A stretch of DNA of 64,000 nt from NCBI GenBank assembly GCA_964422615.1, contig CAYRBJ010000006.1, positions 25,223-89,222 of the forward strand, in the 5' to 3' direction. The position numbers and the translations under genes were made by a program. The notes beneath the pieces were generated by a model. It ran no database searches. It saw nothing but the letters and a program-made list of their open reading frames with translations, and was not told the origin of the DNA. This document shows, in pieces, positions 42,746 to 52,769 of this stretch; position 1 is the stretch's first letter; each line of letters opens with the position of its first letter. The stretch is from DATLWN01 sp964422615 (GTDB taxonomy: Bacteria; Pseudomonadota; Zetaproteobacteria; Mariprofundales; Mariprofundaceae).

Positions 42746-43909
42746 TCAATCTGCCTGATAGCGCAGGAATGCCGGTACCGCGAGCGCATCCTCATCGTAG
42801 TTCTGCTCGTTGCCGAACAGCGGTGCCTGCAGAGCCTGCGTCTTCGGATTCAGTGCGGCCGCCCCGCCGGCGCCGGCTACCGGCCGTACCGGCATGCGGG
42901 ACACCTTCAATGTCTCCGCCGCATTCGGCACACTGCCCAAGGCCTCGCTGTTCAGGCCGGTGGCGACCACGGTGACGCGGATGTCATCACCGGCTTCCCG
43001 GTCGTAGACCATGCCGCAGATGATATTGGCATCCTCGTCGGCCATGTTGTGGATGATGGAGACGGCCTCGTCGTACTCGGCCAGCGTCATGTCCTCGTTG
43101 CCGGTGACGTTGACCAGGATGCCGCGGGCACCATGGATGTCGACGTCCTCGAGCAGCGGCGAGGAAATGGCGCGCTCGGCGGCCTCGCAGGCGCGGTTCT
43201 CACCCTTGGCGACCCCGGAGCCCATCATGGCCATACCCTGGGTCTCGCACATCACCGCTTTGACGTCGGCGAAGTCGACGTTCATATAGCCGGTGTGGGT
43301 GATCAGCTCTGCGATGCCCTTGACCGCCTGCATCAGCACGTCGTCGGCCTTGCGGAAGGCCTCAAGCATACTGGTATGCTTGCCGACGGCACCGATCAGC
43401 TTCTGGTTCGGGATGGTGATCAGGGTATCGACGTGCTTGCGCAGCTCTGCGATACCCTGTTCGGCCTGACGCATGCGGCGCTTGCCCTCGAAGTTGAACG
43501 GCTTGGTCACGACTGCCACCGTCAGTACCCCCATTTCGTGCGCCACCTCGGAGATTACCGGCGTCGCGCCGGTGCCGGTGCCGCCGCCCATGCCGGCGGT
43601 GATGAACACCATGTCCGTATCCATCATGAATTCGCGCAGACGCTCGCGTTCGGCTTCGGCCGCCTCCCGCCCGATCTGCGGATTGGCGCCGGCCCCAAGC
43701 CCGCGGGTGACGTCGGAGCCGAGCTGCAGCTTGACGTCCGCCTGACTGTGCTCGATGGCCTGCGCATCGGTGTTGGCGACGATGAAATCGACGCCGCGCA
43801 GGCTCTGGTTGATCATGTTGTTGATGGCGTTGCCGCCGCCGCCGCCCACCCCGATCACCTTGATCTTGGCGGAAAGCCCCTTGGTATCCTCGAATGTGTA
43901 CATAGCCAT
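42746..43909 (-). CDS. ftsZ: Cell division GTPase FtsZ
   Basis: A 387-aa tubulin homologue that builds the Z ring. GTP-binding motifs are IKVIGVGGGGGNAINNMI and the tubulin signature GMGGGTGTGATPVISE; NTDAQAI is the T3-region. A C-terminal linker precedes the conserved tail DEDALAVPAFLRYQAD, which binds FtsA/ZipA. ATG at 43909 has AGGAGGAT upstream; the longer frame reads into ftsA. It follows ftsA after 68 bp. Confidence 0.98.
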   Translation of the reverse strand: MAMYTFEDTKGLSAKIKVIGVGGGGGNAINNMINQSLRGVDFIVANTDAQAIEHSQADVKLQLGSDVTRGLGAGANPQIGREAAEAERERLREFMMDTDMVFITAGMGGGTGTGATPVISEVAHEMGVLTVAVVTKPFNFEGKRRMRQAEQGIAELRKHVDTLITIPNQKLIGAVGKHTSMLEAFRKADDVLMQAVKGIAELITHTGYMNVDFADVKAVMCETQGMAMMGSGVAKGENRACEAAERAISSPLLEDVDIHGARGILVNVTGNEDMTLAEYDEAVSIIHNMADEDANIICGMVYDREAGDDIRVTVVATGLNSEALGSVPNAAETLKVSRMPVRPVAGAGGAAALNPKTQALQAPLFGNEQNYDEDALAVPAFLRYQAD

Positions 43910-43977
43910 GTGATCCTCCTGTGCTGTTAGCTTCCTTCGTTTTTTGCGTTGCCCTTTTTGCTCTTTCCTAACCTTTA

Positions 43978-45207
43978 TCAACCTGAATCGCCGAACCAGC
44001 TCCTGAGCCGCTGCCAGCCGCGCCAGATTTTCCGGGATTCGCTCTTGCGCACCGGCGTGCGGTTGCGGTAGCGGCAGCCGTACAGGATCAGGCCGACGGC
44101 AGTGGCATAGATGGGGCTGGACACCACATCCACCAGGCCGCCCACGCCCTGCGGGCGGCCGATGCGCACCGGCATGTCGAACATCTCCTCGGCCAGATCG
44201 GCCATGCCCTCGAGCAGGCTGCTGCCACCTGTCAGCACAACGCCCGCCGCAACCAGCTCCTGGTAGCCGGAGCGCTGCAGTTCGGCCTTGATCATCTCGT
44301 ACAGTTCCTCGACACGCGGCTCCAGGATCTGGGCCATCACCTGGCGAGGCATCGGGCGCGGCGGGCGGCCGCCGACGCTCGGCACTTCGATCTGTTCGTC
44401 CGGCGACACCAACGAGACCATGCACGAGCCATACTTGCGCTTCAGCTGGTCGGCCTCGCGCGCACTGGTGCGCAGACCCACCACCAGGTCGTTGGTCAGA
44501 TGATCGCCACCGATCGGGATCACCGCCGTGTGACGGATGGCGCCGTCGAGGAACACGGCGATGTCGGTGGTGCCGCCGCCGATGTCCACGAGCACGACGC
44601 CGATGTCCTTCTCGTCAGGCATCAGCACAGCCTCGCTGGAGGCCACCTGCTCGAGCACCATATCGGCCACGTCCAGATCGCAACGGTTGCAGCACTTGAT
44701 GATGTTCTGGGCCGAGGACACGGCACCGGTGACGATGTGTACCTTGGCCTCCAGGCGCACGCCGCTCATGCCGATCGGCTCGCGGATGCCGTCCTGATGA
44801 TCGATGATGTATTCCTGCGGCAGGATGTGCAGGATCTTCTGGTCGGCCGGGATGTTCATGGCCCGCGCGGCGTCGATGACGCGGTCCACGTCCTCCGGCG
44901 CGACCTCGTTGTTTTTCGTGGCCACGACGCCGTGGCTGTTGTAGCCGCGGATATGGCTGCCGGCAATGCCGGTGTACACCGTCTGGATGTCGACCCCCGC
45001 CATCAGCTCGGCCTCCTCGACCGCCAGGCGGATCGATTCCACCGTGCTCTCAATGTTGACCACCACGCCCTTGCGCAGACCGCGCGAAGGATGCGTGCCG
45101 ATACCGATGACATCGATCCGCCCATCCGGGGCGCTTTCGGCGACGACACAGGCGATTTTGCTGGTGCCGATGTCAAGGCCGACGACCACATCATGGTTTT
45201 TGGACAT
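43978..45207 (-). CDS. ftsA: Cell division protein FtsA
   Basis: A 409-aa actin-like protein that tethers FtsZ to the membrane. Actin-fold motifs are VVGLDIGTSKIACVV, VLVDIGGGTTDIAVF and VVLTGGSSLLEGMADLAEE. The C-terminal amphipathic membrane-targeting helix is the basic SRKIWRGWQRLRSWFGDSG. GGAGGTGATT precedes the ATG at 45207; its first base overlaps the ftsQ stop (TGATG). Confidence 0.97.
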   Translation of the reverse strand: MSKNHDVVVGLDIGTSKIACVVAESAPDGRIDVIGIGTHPSRGLRKGVVVNIESTVESIRLAVEEAELMAGVDIQTVYTGIAGSHIRGYNSHGVVATKNNEVAPEDVDRVIDAARAMNIPADQKILHILPQEYIIDHQDGIREPIGMSGVRLEAKVHIVTGAVSSAQNIIKCCNRCDLDVADMVLEQVASSEAVLMPDEKDIGVVLVDIGGGTTDIAVFLDGAIRHTAVIPIGGDHLTNDLVVGLRTSAREADQLKRKYGSCMVSLVSPDEQIEVPSVGGRPPRPMPRQVMAQILEPRVEELYEMIKAELQRSGYQELVAAGVVLTGGSSLLEGMADLAEEMFDMPVRIGRPQGVGGLVDVVSSPIYATAVGLILYGCRYRNRTPVRKSESRKIWRGWQRLRSWFGDSG

Positions 45208-45959
45208 CAAATCACCTCCTTGGAACTGGCGGGGCGGATGAACCAGCGGTTATCCATGCGTGCATCGATACGCCATGCGTCTTTGCGCCAGCGCGGTTGC
45301 TCGATCAGGGCGACCAGCCGGTCCACGCGCCGGATGGCGCCATGTTGCGGGATCACCCAGGACTCCCCGTGATCGAAATACAGCTTCCAGGCACCGCCGA
45401 TGGCGTCCACCTCGCTCAGGTGCGCAAACAGGCCATGCGACAGCCCCTTGAGATGCGTCAACAGGGCTGCGGCCTTGGTCAGCTGACCGGCGGGCAGGCG
45501 CAGCATGGGCAGGATCGGCAGCGGCGCGCCGGTACCGGCATAGGCTAAGCCGCGCCCGTCCACCATCTGCATTTTGCCCTGGGGATCGAGCCAGTTGGCG
45601 ACGGCTTGGCGCGGAATTGCCCGGATATCGAGCGAGCCGCCGATGCTGCGGGATATCCGCACGTCGGCCAGTGCCGGGATGGCCGCCATCAGTTTATGGC
45701 GCAGCAGGGGCGGGAAGGTGTGGCAGAAGTCCATCGGCTGCTGCTGTAGCCTGGTGGCGATGACGGCGCGCAAGGAAGCCGGAGCCTCGATGCGCCAGCT
45801 GTCGACCGACAGCGCCCGGTTCAGGGACAACAGCCCCCAGCCGCCAGCGCTCGTCACCACGGCGACGACGCCGCTGATGGCCAGGGTGTGCGCGAGGCGC
45901 CGACGGTCCATGCTGTGCGGCTTCTTCTGCCGACGGCGGATATTGGCGCGTGGGCTCAT
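45207..45959 (-). CDS. ftsQ: Cell division protein FtsQ
   Basis: A 250-aa bitopic divisome protein with a basic cytoplasmic tail (NIRRRQKKPHSMDRRR), one membrane helix (LAISGVVAVVTSAGGWGLL), a POTRA domain and a beta domain. Sequence is weakly conserved, as usual for FtsQ; assignment rests on topology, VRISRSIGGSLDIRAIPRQAVANW and position between ddl and ftsA. ATGA overlap with ddl. FtsQ links FtsB/FtsL to the rest of the divisome. Confidence 0.9.
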   Translation of the reverse strand: MSPRANIRRRQKKPHSMDRRRLAHTLAISGVVAVVTSAGGWGLLSLNRALSVDSWRIEAPASLRAVIATRLQQQPMDFCHTFPPLLRHKLMAAIPALADVRISRSIGGSLDIRAIPRQAVANWLDPQGKMQMVDGRGLAYAGTGAPLPILPMLRLPAGQLTKAAALLTHLKGLSHGLFAHLSEVDAIGGAWKLYFDHGESWVIPQHGAIRRVDRLVALIEQPRWRKDAWRIDARMDNRWFIRPASSKEVI

Positions 45960-46891
45960 AAGGAACCTCCGGCCGGCATCACCGAGGCCTCGCTCTCGTG
46001 CAGGCGGGCCGAGGCCAGGATGCGCAGGCACAGTGCATCGAAGCCGATGCCGGCGGCGGCGGCGGATTTGGGCAACAGGCTGGTCTCCGTCATACCCGGA
46101 ATGGTGTTGATCTCCAGGATCACCGGCTCGCCGCCGTCGGGGATGATCATGTCGACGCGCGGCGCCCCGCTCGCCCCGACCGCCCGGCACGCCGCTTCGG
46201 CGTGCTGCATGCAATGGCGGAGCGTTTCCGGCGGCAGACGGGCCGGACAGAAGTAGTCGGTCGCCCCCTTGGTGTATTTCGCGGTAAAGTCGTACATGCC
46301 GGATTTTGGCGTCACCTCGACCGGGGGCAGGGCGCTGTCATCCAGCACCGAAACCGCGACCTCTACACCCGTGACCGGCATCTCGGCCAGCCAGCCCGTG
46401 GTATCGCCCTGCCACGCCAGTTTCAGCCAGTCCATTTCGCTAACCAGGCGGAACAGGCCGACACTGGAGCCCTCGGCCACCGGCTTGATGATGACCGGAT
46501 AGCGGATCGGTCCACGCTCGCCGATCGGGATATCGATAGGGGTCTTCAGCCCCGCATGATGCAGTACGGCCTTGGTCAGGCGCTTGTCCATGCACAGCGA
46601 GGAGGCGGTGACGCCGGAGCCGGTGTAGGGGATGGACAGTATCTCCAGCAGGCCTTGCACGCAGCCATCCTCTCCCAGGGTGCCGTGCAGGGCGACGAAG
46701 GCGACGTCGATACCGGCATTGACGATGGCGGCGCACCAGTTGTCCTGCAGGTCGATGGCCACGGCATTGACGCCAGAGCGCGTCAGCGCCTGCAGCACGG
46801 CGCCGCCCGAACGCAGAGAGATCTCCCGCTCGCTGGAGCTGCCACCCATCAGCACGCCGACCCGCCGGTCCTGGAACGGAAGCGCGGTCAT
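45956..46891 (-). CDS. ddl: D-alanine-D-alanine ligase
   Basis: A 311-aa ATP-grasp enzyme supplying the D-Ala-D-Ala dipeptide to MurF. RVGVLMGGSSSEREISLRSG at the N-terminus, VALHGTLGEDGCVQGLLE, PYTGSGVTASSLCMDK and the C-terminal ILEINTIPGMTETSLLPKSA match DdlB. ATGA overlaps bind it to murB and ftsQ. Confidence 0.96.
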   Translation of the reverse strand: MTALPFQDRRVGVLMGGSSSEREISLRSGGAVLQALTRSGVNAVAIDLQDNWCAAIVNAGIDVAFVALHGTLGEDGCVQGLLEILSIPYTGSGVTASSLCMDKRLTKAVLHHAGLKTPIDIPIGERGPIRYPVIIKPVAEGSSVGLFRLVSEMDWLKLAWQGDTTGWLAEMPVTGVEVAVSVLDDSALPPVEVTPKSGMYDFTAKYTKGATDYFCPARLPPETLRHCMQHAEAACRAVGASGAPRVDMIIPDGGEPVILEINTIPGMTETSLLPKSAAAAGIGFDALCLRILASARLHESEASVMPAGGSL

Positions 46892-47799
46892 GGTTGGCTC
46901 ACGATGCGCACTTCCGGCTCCAGTTCGATGTCGAAGCGCGCCCTGACTTCCTGTCGGGCCTTCTCGATCAGTGCCAGCACGTCTGCGGCTTTGGCGCTGC
47001 CGTCGTTGACGATGAAATTCGCATGCACCTCGGAAATGCGTGCACCGCCGATGACGTAACCCTTCAGGCCGGCCGCCTCGACCAGGCGGGCGGCATGGTC
47101 ACCCTCAGGATTCTTGAACACCGAGCCGCAGTTCGGCCAGGCCAGCGGCTGTGTTTCGCTGCGCTTGGCGCGCATGTCACGCATGCGCTGGCGTATGGCC
47201 TCCGCTTCGCCGGACTGCAGCGCGAAGGTGGCGTCGAGTACGATGGCGCCGGCGGGCAGGGTCGTGTAGCGGTAGTGCATGGTAAGCTGAGATGCCGGCA
47301 CCTCTGTGGTATGTCCGCGGCGGTCGACGATACGGATCGATTGCAAGGTATCGGATACCTGCTGGCCGAAGGCGCCGGCGTTCATGGCCACACCGCCGCC
47401 GACGTCGCCGGGAACGGTGGCCATGAACTCCAGGCCCGTGAGCCCATGGTTGGCGCACTTCTGGGCCAGTTTGCCCATGCGCACGCCGGCCCCGGCGGTC
47501 ACCAGCCGGCCGGTGATGGTCAGTGCGGCCAGGTCGGAAAGATCGAGCACCAGGCCGTCGAAGCCTGCGTCGGGCACCAGCATGTTGCTGCCACGTCCCA
47601 ACGGCAGGATGGGCAGATCTTTCGGGATCAGGGTCATGCCCCGCACGAGCTCGGATTCGCCGGCAGGGCGAAACATCCAGCGGGCCGGTCCGCCGACCGC
47701 CAGCGTGGTATGCCGTGCCATCGGTTCATTTTTGTGCAGCACGCCGCAGCCTGCCAGCGGCTCGGCCCAGGAAGCCCGTGTGCGCTTGATGACCATCAT
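46888..47799 (-). CDS. murB: UDP-N-acetylenolpyruvoylglucosamine reductase
   Basis: A 303-aa FAD enzyme reducing enolpyruvyl-UDP-GlcNAc to UDP-MurNAc. FAD-binding regions are LPLGRGSNMLVPDAGFDGLV and GLEFMATVPGDVGGGVAMNAGAFG; the proton-donor region is NCGSVFKNPEGDHAARL. This is the shorter (type II) MurB with YRYTTLPAG. The ATG at 47799 follows GGAGG and overlaps the murC stop (ATGA). Confidence 0.95.
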   Translation of the reverse strand: MMVIKRTRASWAEPLAGCGVLHKNEPMARHTTLAVGGPARWMFRPAGESELVRGMTLIPKDLPILPLGRGSNMLVPDAGFDGLVLDLSDLAALTITGRLVTAGAGVRMGKLAQKCANHGLTGLEFMATVPGDVGGGVAMNAGAFGQQVSDTLQSIRIVDRRGHTTEVPASQLTMHYRYTTLPAGAIVLDATFALQSGEAEAIRQRMRDMRAKRSETQPLAWPNCGSVFKNPEGDHAARLVEAAGLKGYVIGGARISEVHANFIVNDGSAKAADVLALIEKARQEVRARFDIELEPEVRIVSQP

Positions 47800-49178
47800 G
47801 TCTTGCCTCCACAAGCGTCCCGGCGCATGTCGACGGCCAGGGTGCCGATCGAGCCGGCGCCCATCAGGATCACCGTGTGTCCCTGCTGCAGCGCCTCGGC
47901 GGCGATGGCTTTGGCCGCATCCATATCGGTGCAGGTCCGTACATGGCGGTGACCGCGCGCGGCCATGCCGTTGCACATCGCCTCGGAACTGATGCCAGCA
48001 ATCGGGCGTTCGCTGGCGGCATAAATCGGCAGCAGCGTCACCTCGTGCGCCAGATCGAAAGCACCCAGGAAATCCTCCATCAGATCGCGGGTGCGCGTGA
48101 AGCGGTGTGGCTGGAAGATCACGGTCACCGTGCGCTCTGGCCAGCATTCGCGTGCTGTGGCCACCGTGGCCTCAACCTCCTTCGGATGGTGGGCGTAATC
48201 GTCGACAAGGATGCCGGGGCCGATCTCGGTGAGCTGAAAGCGGCGCTGGATACCGCCGAAGTCGGCCAGTCCGGCGCGGATGGTGTCGATGCCGATGCCG
48301 ATGTCGCGCAGCACTGCGATGACGGCCAGCGCGTTCTCGGCATTATGCTGACCGGGGATGGCCAGACGGAATTCACCCAGATCTTCCCCTCCGGCGGTGC
48401 CGACATGGATGATCTGTCCGTTCCCTTCGCAGCGGCGGGAAAGCAGGTGAATGTCCGCCTGCGGACTGCTGCCGTAGGTGGTGATGGGCTTGTGCAGGCC
48501 ATCGCGCAGGGCGGCCACGTGCGGATGCTCATGGTGCAGCACCGCCCGCCCGTAGAAGGGGACGTTGCCCACGAACTGGCGGAAGGCATCCATCAGCTGC
48601 TCGAAGCCGCCGTAGTGACTCAGGTGCTCCGGATCGATATTGCTGACCACCGCCAGCATTGGCGTCAGGCGCAGAAACGAACCATCGCTTTCGTCGGCCT
48701 CGGCCACCAGCCAGGGACTGCCACCCAGCTTGGCATTGTTGCCGGTGGCGACCAGCCGTCCGCCGATGACATAGGTGGGGTCCAGTCCCGCCGTTTCCAT
48801 GCCGTGGGCGATCAGCGAGGTGATCGTGGTCTTGCCGTGGCTGCCGGCAATGGCGATGCCCTGTTTCATGCGCATCAGCTCGGCCAGCATCTCGGCACGA
48901 GGGATCACCGGAATGCCCTTCTGGTGGGCGGCCTGCACCTCGGGGTTGTCGCGCTCGATGGCAGAGGAGATCACCACCACCTGGGCGGGACCGAGGTTGT
49001 CGGCACTGTGGCCGATGGCCACCGTGATGCCGAGCTGGCGCAGGCGAGTGACGTTGGCGCTTTCGGCCATGTCGCTGCCCTGGATGGCGAAGCCCTGGTT
49101 GTGCAGCAGCTCGGCGATGCCGCTCATGCCGATGCCGCCGATGCCGGTAAAATGGATATGGCGGATGCGCGTGATCAT
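47796..49178 (-). CDS. murC: UDP-N-acetylmuramate-L-alanine ligase
   Basis: A 460-aa Mur ligase adding L-Ala to UDP-MurNAc. It has the N-terminal Rossmann motif HFTGIGGIGMSGIAELL, P-loop AGSHGKTTITSLI, the central EADESDGSFLRLTPM, and C-terminal VDDYAHHPKEVEATV. Full length for MurC. ATGA-type overlap with murG upstream and murB downstream. Confidence 0.97.
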   Translation of the reverse strand: MITRIRHIHFTGIGGIGMSGIAELLHNQGFAIQGSDMAESANVTRLRQLGITVAIGHSADNLGPAQVVVISSAIERDNPEVQAAHQKGIPVIPRAEMLAELMRMKQGIAIAGSHGKTTITSLIAHGMETAGLDPTYVIGGRLVATGNNAKLGGSPWLVAEADESDGSFLRLTPMLAVVSNIDPEHLSHYGGFEQLMDAFRQFVGNVPFYGRAVLHHEHPHVAALRDGLHKPITTYGSSPQADIHLLSRRCEGNGQIIHVGTAGGEDLGEFRLAIPGQHNAENALAVIAVLRDIGIGIDTIRAGLADFGGIQRRFQLTEIGPGILVDDYAHHPKEVEATVATARECWPERTVTVIFQPHRFTRTRDLMEDFLGAFDLAHEVTLLPIYAASERPIAGISSEAMCNGMAARGHRHVRTCTDMDAAKAIAAEALQQGHTVILMGAGSIGTLAVDMRRDACGGKT

Positions 49179-50272
49179 GCTGCCACCCCCAAAAAAGGCT
49201 GCAGCACGGCCAACTGGCGGGCCTCGGCATCCTCCGGCGCCTGCACCCGGGCAGCCTGGCTCATGGCGCGCAGATGCTCCGGATCGCGCAGCAGCGGCGC
49301 CAGCATGTCGGCAAGGGTTTGGGCCGTGGTGTTCCCTTGATCGGCGATCAGCGCCGCCCCGTGATCGGCCAGGGCTTTGGCGTTGAACAGCTGGTGGTTG
49401 TCGGCGGCGTGCGGCAGGGGCACGAAGATTGTCGGCATGCCGCAGATAGCCGCCTCGCTGACGCTCATGGCACCGGCGCGGGCGATCATGATATCGCCGC
49501 CGGCATAAAAGCCCGGCATGTCCTCGCAGAAACCCATGACCTCGGCGTCGACATTGGCCTCGGCATAGCGACGACGCACCTCGTCGATGCGGCCCGGGGC
49601 ATTGCCAGCGGCATGTGTGACATGGAAGGACAGGCCTTGTCCGGCAAGCACGCCGCAGGCTTCGGGCACCAGGTGGTTGAAGAACTCGGCTCCCTGTGAG
49701 CCGCCCATGACCAGCAGCCTGGGCGGGGTATGTGCCTGCCAGTGGACGCTGTGCAGGGGGGCGGCCACGATGTTACCGGTGATCATGACCTTGTTCGCCG
49801 GCAAATGCTCGGCGGCATCGGCAAAGCCAAGCATGATCTTCCGCGACAGCCGGGCCAGTGTGCGGTTGACCAGCCCCGGCACGGCATTCTGTTCATACAG
49901 CACCACCGGGATGCGGCTGATCAGGGCCGCCATCACGCCGGTGACGCTGGCATAGCCGCCGACCCCGACCACCAGCTGTGGCCTGGCATGGCGCCAATGA
50001 CGGCGCACCTGGCGCACGGCGGCCGGAAGCTCCCACAACAACACGCGCAGGCGCTGGGCTAGCCCCGCCCCCTGCACGCTGTGGATCGGCAGCAACAGCA
50101 CCTGCTCACCGCGCTCCGGCAGCATCTTAGCCTCCAGGCCGCGCTCGGCACCGATGAACTGCACCTGCAGTGCCGACCAGCGCCGACGGGTGGCGTCGGC
50201 CAGCGCCAGGGCGGGCATCACGTGGCCGCCGGTGCCCCCGCCGGCAATGCACAGCAACGGCGCGGCGCTCAT
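49175..50272 (-). CDS. murG: UDP-GlcNAc:lipid I GlcNAc transferase
   Basis: A 365-aa peripheral membrane GT-B glycosyltransferase forming lipid II. G loops are CIAGGGTGGHVMPALALA near the N-terminus and LVMGGSQGAEFFNHLVPEA; the UDP-GlcNAc region is ARAGAMSVSEAAICGMPTIFVPLPHAADNHQ (seen as a continuous family motif in positions ~265-295). The ATG at 50272 overlaps the ftsW stop; the longer frame is a read-through of ftsW. Confidence 0.96.
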   Translation of the reverse strand: MSAAPLLCIAGGGTGGHVMPALALADATRRRWSALQVQFIGAERGLEAKMLPERGEQVLLLPIHSVQGAGLAQRLRVLLWELPAAVRQVRRHWRHARPQLVVGVGGYASVTGVMAALISRIPVVLYEQNAVPGLVNRTLARLSRKIMLGFADAAEHLPANKVMITGNIVAAPLHSVHWQAHTPPRLLVMGGSQGAEFFNHLVPEACGVLAGQGLSFHVTHAAGNAPGRIDEVRRRYAEANVDAEVMGFCEDMPGFYAGGDIMIARAGAMSVSEAAICGMPTIFVPLPHAADNHQLFNAKALADHGAALIADQGNTTAQTLADMLAPLLRDPEHLRAMSQAARVQAPEDAEARQLAVLQPFLGVAA

Positions 50273-51390
50273 GCGGGCATCCCCGGGCGATGGTTCTGTG
50301 GCAGATGGCGTTGCACAGCGAGCACCATGCCGATCAGCAGGCATTCGCCGAACAGGGCGCTGCCGCCATAGGAGACGAAGGGCAGTGGCATGCCCTTGGT
50401 CGGCAGCAATCCCATGGAGGCTCCCATGTTGATGGTGAAGGCCAGCCCGAGCAGCAGGCTGCAGCCGAGCACCAGCAGGCGGGCGAACATATCGTTGACG
50501 TCGATGGCCAGGCGGATGCAGCGCCACATCAGGATCGAAAACAGCACGATCAGGCTCAGGGTGCCGGCCAGGCCCAGCTCCTCGCCGATCACGGCCGAGA
50601 TAAAGTCGGTGAAGCTTTCCGGCAGGTAGAACAGCTTCTGTACACCCTGACCGAGGCCGGCCCCGTCCACACCGCCGGCGCCAAAGGCGATCATCGATTG
50701 CACCAGCTGGTAGCCGCTGCCATAGGGATCATTCCACGGATCGATGAAACTGAGCAGCCGGCGCAGGCGGTAGGGCTCTGCGACCATGGTGATCAGGCCG
50801 ATCGGAACGGCGGTGACGATCAGGCTGGCCAGATGCCGGATCGGCACGCCGCCGGCAAACCACATGGCGATGCATACGGCGGTCAGCAGCACCGCATTGC
50901 CGAAGTCCGGCTGCATCAGCAGCAGCACCACCATGATGGCGAGTACGGTCAGCATCGGCGCCAGTCCGGTGGCGAACTGGCGCAGGCGCTCGGGGAAGGC
51001 CGCCATGTAGTAGGCCATGTACAGGATGACGATGGGCTTGGCGAATTCGACTGGTTCCAGGGTGAACAGCGGCAGTGAGAACCAGCGCCGGGCGCCGTTG
51101 ATGTTCTTGCCCAGGCCTGGGATGAGCACCAGCACCATGATCAGAAAGGCCAGTGCCAGCAGCGGTACGCTGACCGCTTTCCACCAGCTGATGTCGATGC
51201 GAGAGGCCCACCACATCAGCGCGAAACCGAGCGGAATATACAAAACCCAATGGCCGATGATGCGGTACGGATTGCCGTAGCGTGCCTCGGAAATGCTGAG
51301 GCTGGCGCTGGCGACCATGATGATGCCGAACAGCATCAGGGCCGTGACGCTGCCGATCAGCAGTCTGTCCGGGGGTAGCAGGCGCTTCAT
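50269..51390 (-). CDS. ftsW: Septal peptidoglycan glycosyltransferase FtsW
   Basis: A 373-aa SEDS-family polytopic protein (about 10 helices) polymerising lipid II at the septum with FtsI. Signature stretches are KNINGARRWFSL near the middle, LLLMQPDFGNAVLL, and the C-terminal FVSYGGSALFGECLLIGMVL. ATGA overlaps with murD and murG. Confidence 0.95.
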   Translation of the reverse strand: MKRLLPPDRLLIGSVTALMLFGIIMVASASLSISEARYGNPYRIIGHWVLYIPLGFALMWWASRIDISWWKAVSVPLLALAFLIMVLVLIPGLGKNINGARRWFSLPLFTLEPVEFAKPIVILYMAYYMAAFPERLRQFATGLAPMLTVLAIMVVLLLMQPDFGNAVLLTAVCIAMWFAGGVPIRHLASLIVTAVPIGLITMVAEPYRLRRLLSFIDPWNDPYGSGYQLVQSMIAFGAGGVDGAGLGQGVQKLFYLPESFTDFISAVIGEELGLAGTLSLIVLFSILMWRCIRLAIDVNDMFARLLVLGCSLLLGLAFTINMGASMGLLPTKGMPLPFVSYGGSALFGECLLIGMVLAVQRHLPQNHRPGMPA

Positions 51391-52769
51391 GGTTGGCCTT
51401 CCAATCTGTCGATGGCCTCGGCGAAGGCCCGTCCACGTTCGGCATAATCCCTGAACTGATCCATGCTGGCTGCCGCGGGGGATAACAGTACCGGCAGCGT
51501 GGAAGCATCGGCGGCGACCATCTCCACGGCACGGTTAAGGGTGCGCGCATAGGTGGCCGGCACATCGGCGGCAGCCAGCACCTTCAAAAAGGGTGCCCCG
51601 TCTTCGCCGATGACAAAGGCATGCTCGACGTGGCGGCGGATGACGGGCTTCAGCGGAGCCGGATCCAGTCCCTTCAGCAGTCCGCCGCAGATCCACACAA
51701 CGCGATCGAAGGATTCGAGCGCCGCCCTGGCTGCATCGGGGTTGGTGGCTTTTGAATCGTCGTACCAGGCGCGTCCGGCGGTGCGGGTCAGCAACTGCAT
51801 CCGGTGTTCCAGGCCGCAGAACGTGGTCATGGCCTCGACGATGATGCTGGCGTGTACATTGAAGCTGGCGGCGGCCTGGGCAGCCACGGCCAGGTTCAGC
51901 TGCTGGTGGCGGCCGCGGATCGGCATGTCGGCCAGATGCACCCGGTGAAACGCATCCTGCTGCCGCCAGAACAGTTGCCCGCTTCCCGTTTCGATGCCGG
52001 CGATCAGGCTGCTGTCCTCGGCCGATTGGTCCGTGATGCCGAAGCGACCGACCCAGACGCCGCGTTCGCGCAGCTTCCCGGCGAGGGCGTCGAATTGTGC
52101 ATCGGCCGGGAGCAGGGCCGTATCGTCCTCGCCCTGGCCCTCGAACATCCGGAACTTGGCTGCGGCATACGCCTCCGGGCTGCCGTGGGCGTCGGCGTGA
52201 TCCGGCTGCAGGTTAAGCAGAGCTGCCCAGGCGGGATGGATGATGCGGCTGCGTTCCAACTGGAAGCTCGACAGTTCCAGCACCACCCGCTCCGGCTGGC
52301 CTGCTGCCAGCAGATCCAGCATCGGCGTGCCGATGTTGCCACCCTTCTCGATGCCCTCGGGTAAGGTCTCCAGCAGGGTGGCGATCATGGTCACGGCCGT
52401 GGTCTTGCCGTTGGTGCCGGTGACGGCGATCAGCGTGCCCTGGTAATACTCGGCGAACAGATCCAGGTCGCCGACCACCGGCACCTTGGCGGCGCGCACC
52501 TTCTGCAGCGCCGGGTGGCTCCAGGCGATGCCGGGACTGACCACGACCTTGCCGAAGCGGGTCAGCACGGCCGGTTCCAGCGGCCCGATCTGTACCTGGA
52601 TCAGTACATCCGCGGGCAGTTGCACGTCGTGCTCGTCGAAGCCGACGCAGCGGATGCCGCGCCGGGTCAGGAAACGCGCCAGCGAGCAGCCGGTCCGCCC
52701 CATGCCGATGATGGCGATGGCCTCGGCGGTCCCAGGCTTCTGCTTGTTCAGATCGATCGCCGTGTTCAT
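51387..52769 (-). CDS. murD: UDP-MurNAc-L-Ala:D-glutamate ligase
   Basis: A 460-aa Mur ligase adding D-Glu. AIIGMGRTGCSLARFL is the Rossmann start, TGTNGKTTAVTMIATLL the P-loop, ELSSFQLERS a substrate-binding motif, and YDDSKATNPDAARAAL the C-domain motif. The ATG at 52769 is taken by homology; the longer frame extends into mraY. ATGA overlap with both neighbours. Confidence 0.96.
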   Translation of the reverse strand: MNTAIDLNKQKPGTAEAIAIIGMGRTGCSLARFLTRRGIRCVGFDEHDVQLPADVLIQVQIGPLEPAVLTRFGKVVVSPGIAWSHPALQKVRAAKVPVVGDLDLFAEYYQGTLIAVTGTNGKTTAVTMIATLLETLPEGIEKGGNIGTPMLDLLAAGQPERVVLELSSFQLERSRIIHPAWAALLNLQPDHADAHGSPEAYAAAKFRMFEGQGEDDTALLPADAQFDALAGKLRERGVWVGRFGITDQSAEDSSLIAGIETGSGQLFWRQQDAFHRVHLADMPIRGRHQQLNLAVAAQAAASFNVHASIIVEAMTTFCGLEHRMQLLTRTAGRAWYDDSKATNPDAARAALESFDRVVWICGGLLKGLDPAPLKPVIRRHVEHAFVIGEDGAPFLKVLAAADVPATYARTLNRAVEMVAADASTLPVLLSPAAASMDQFRDYAERGRAFAEAIDRLEGQP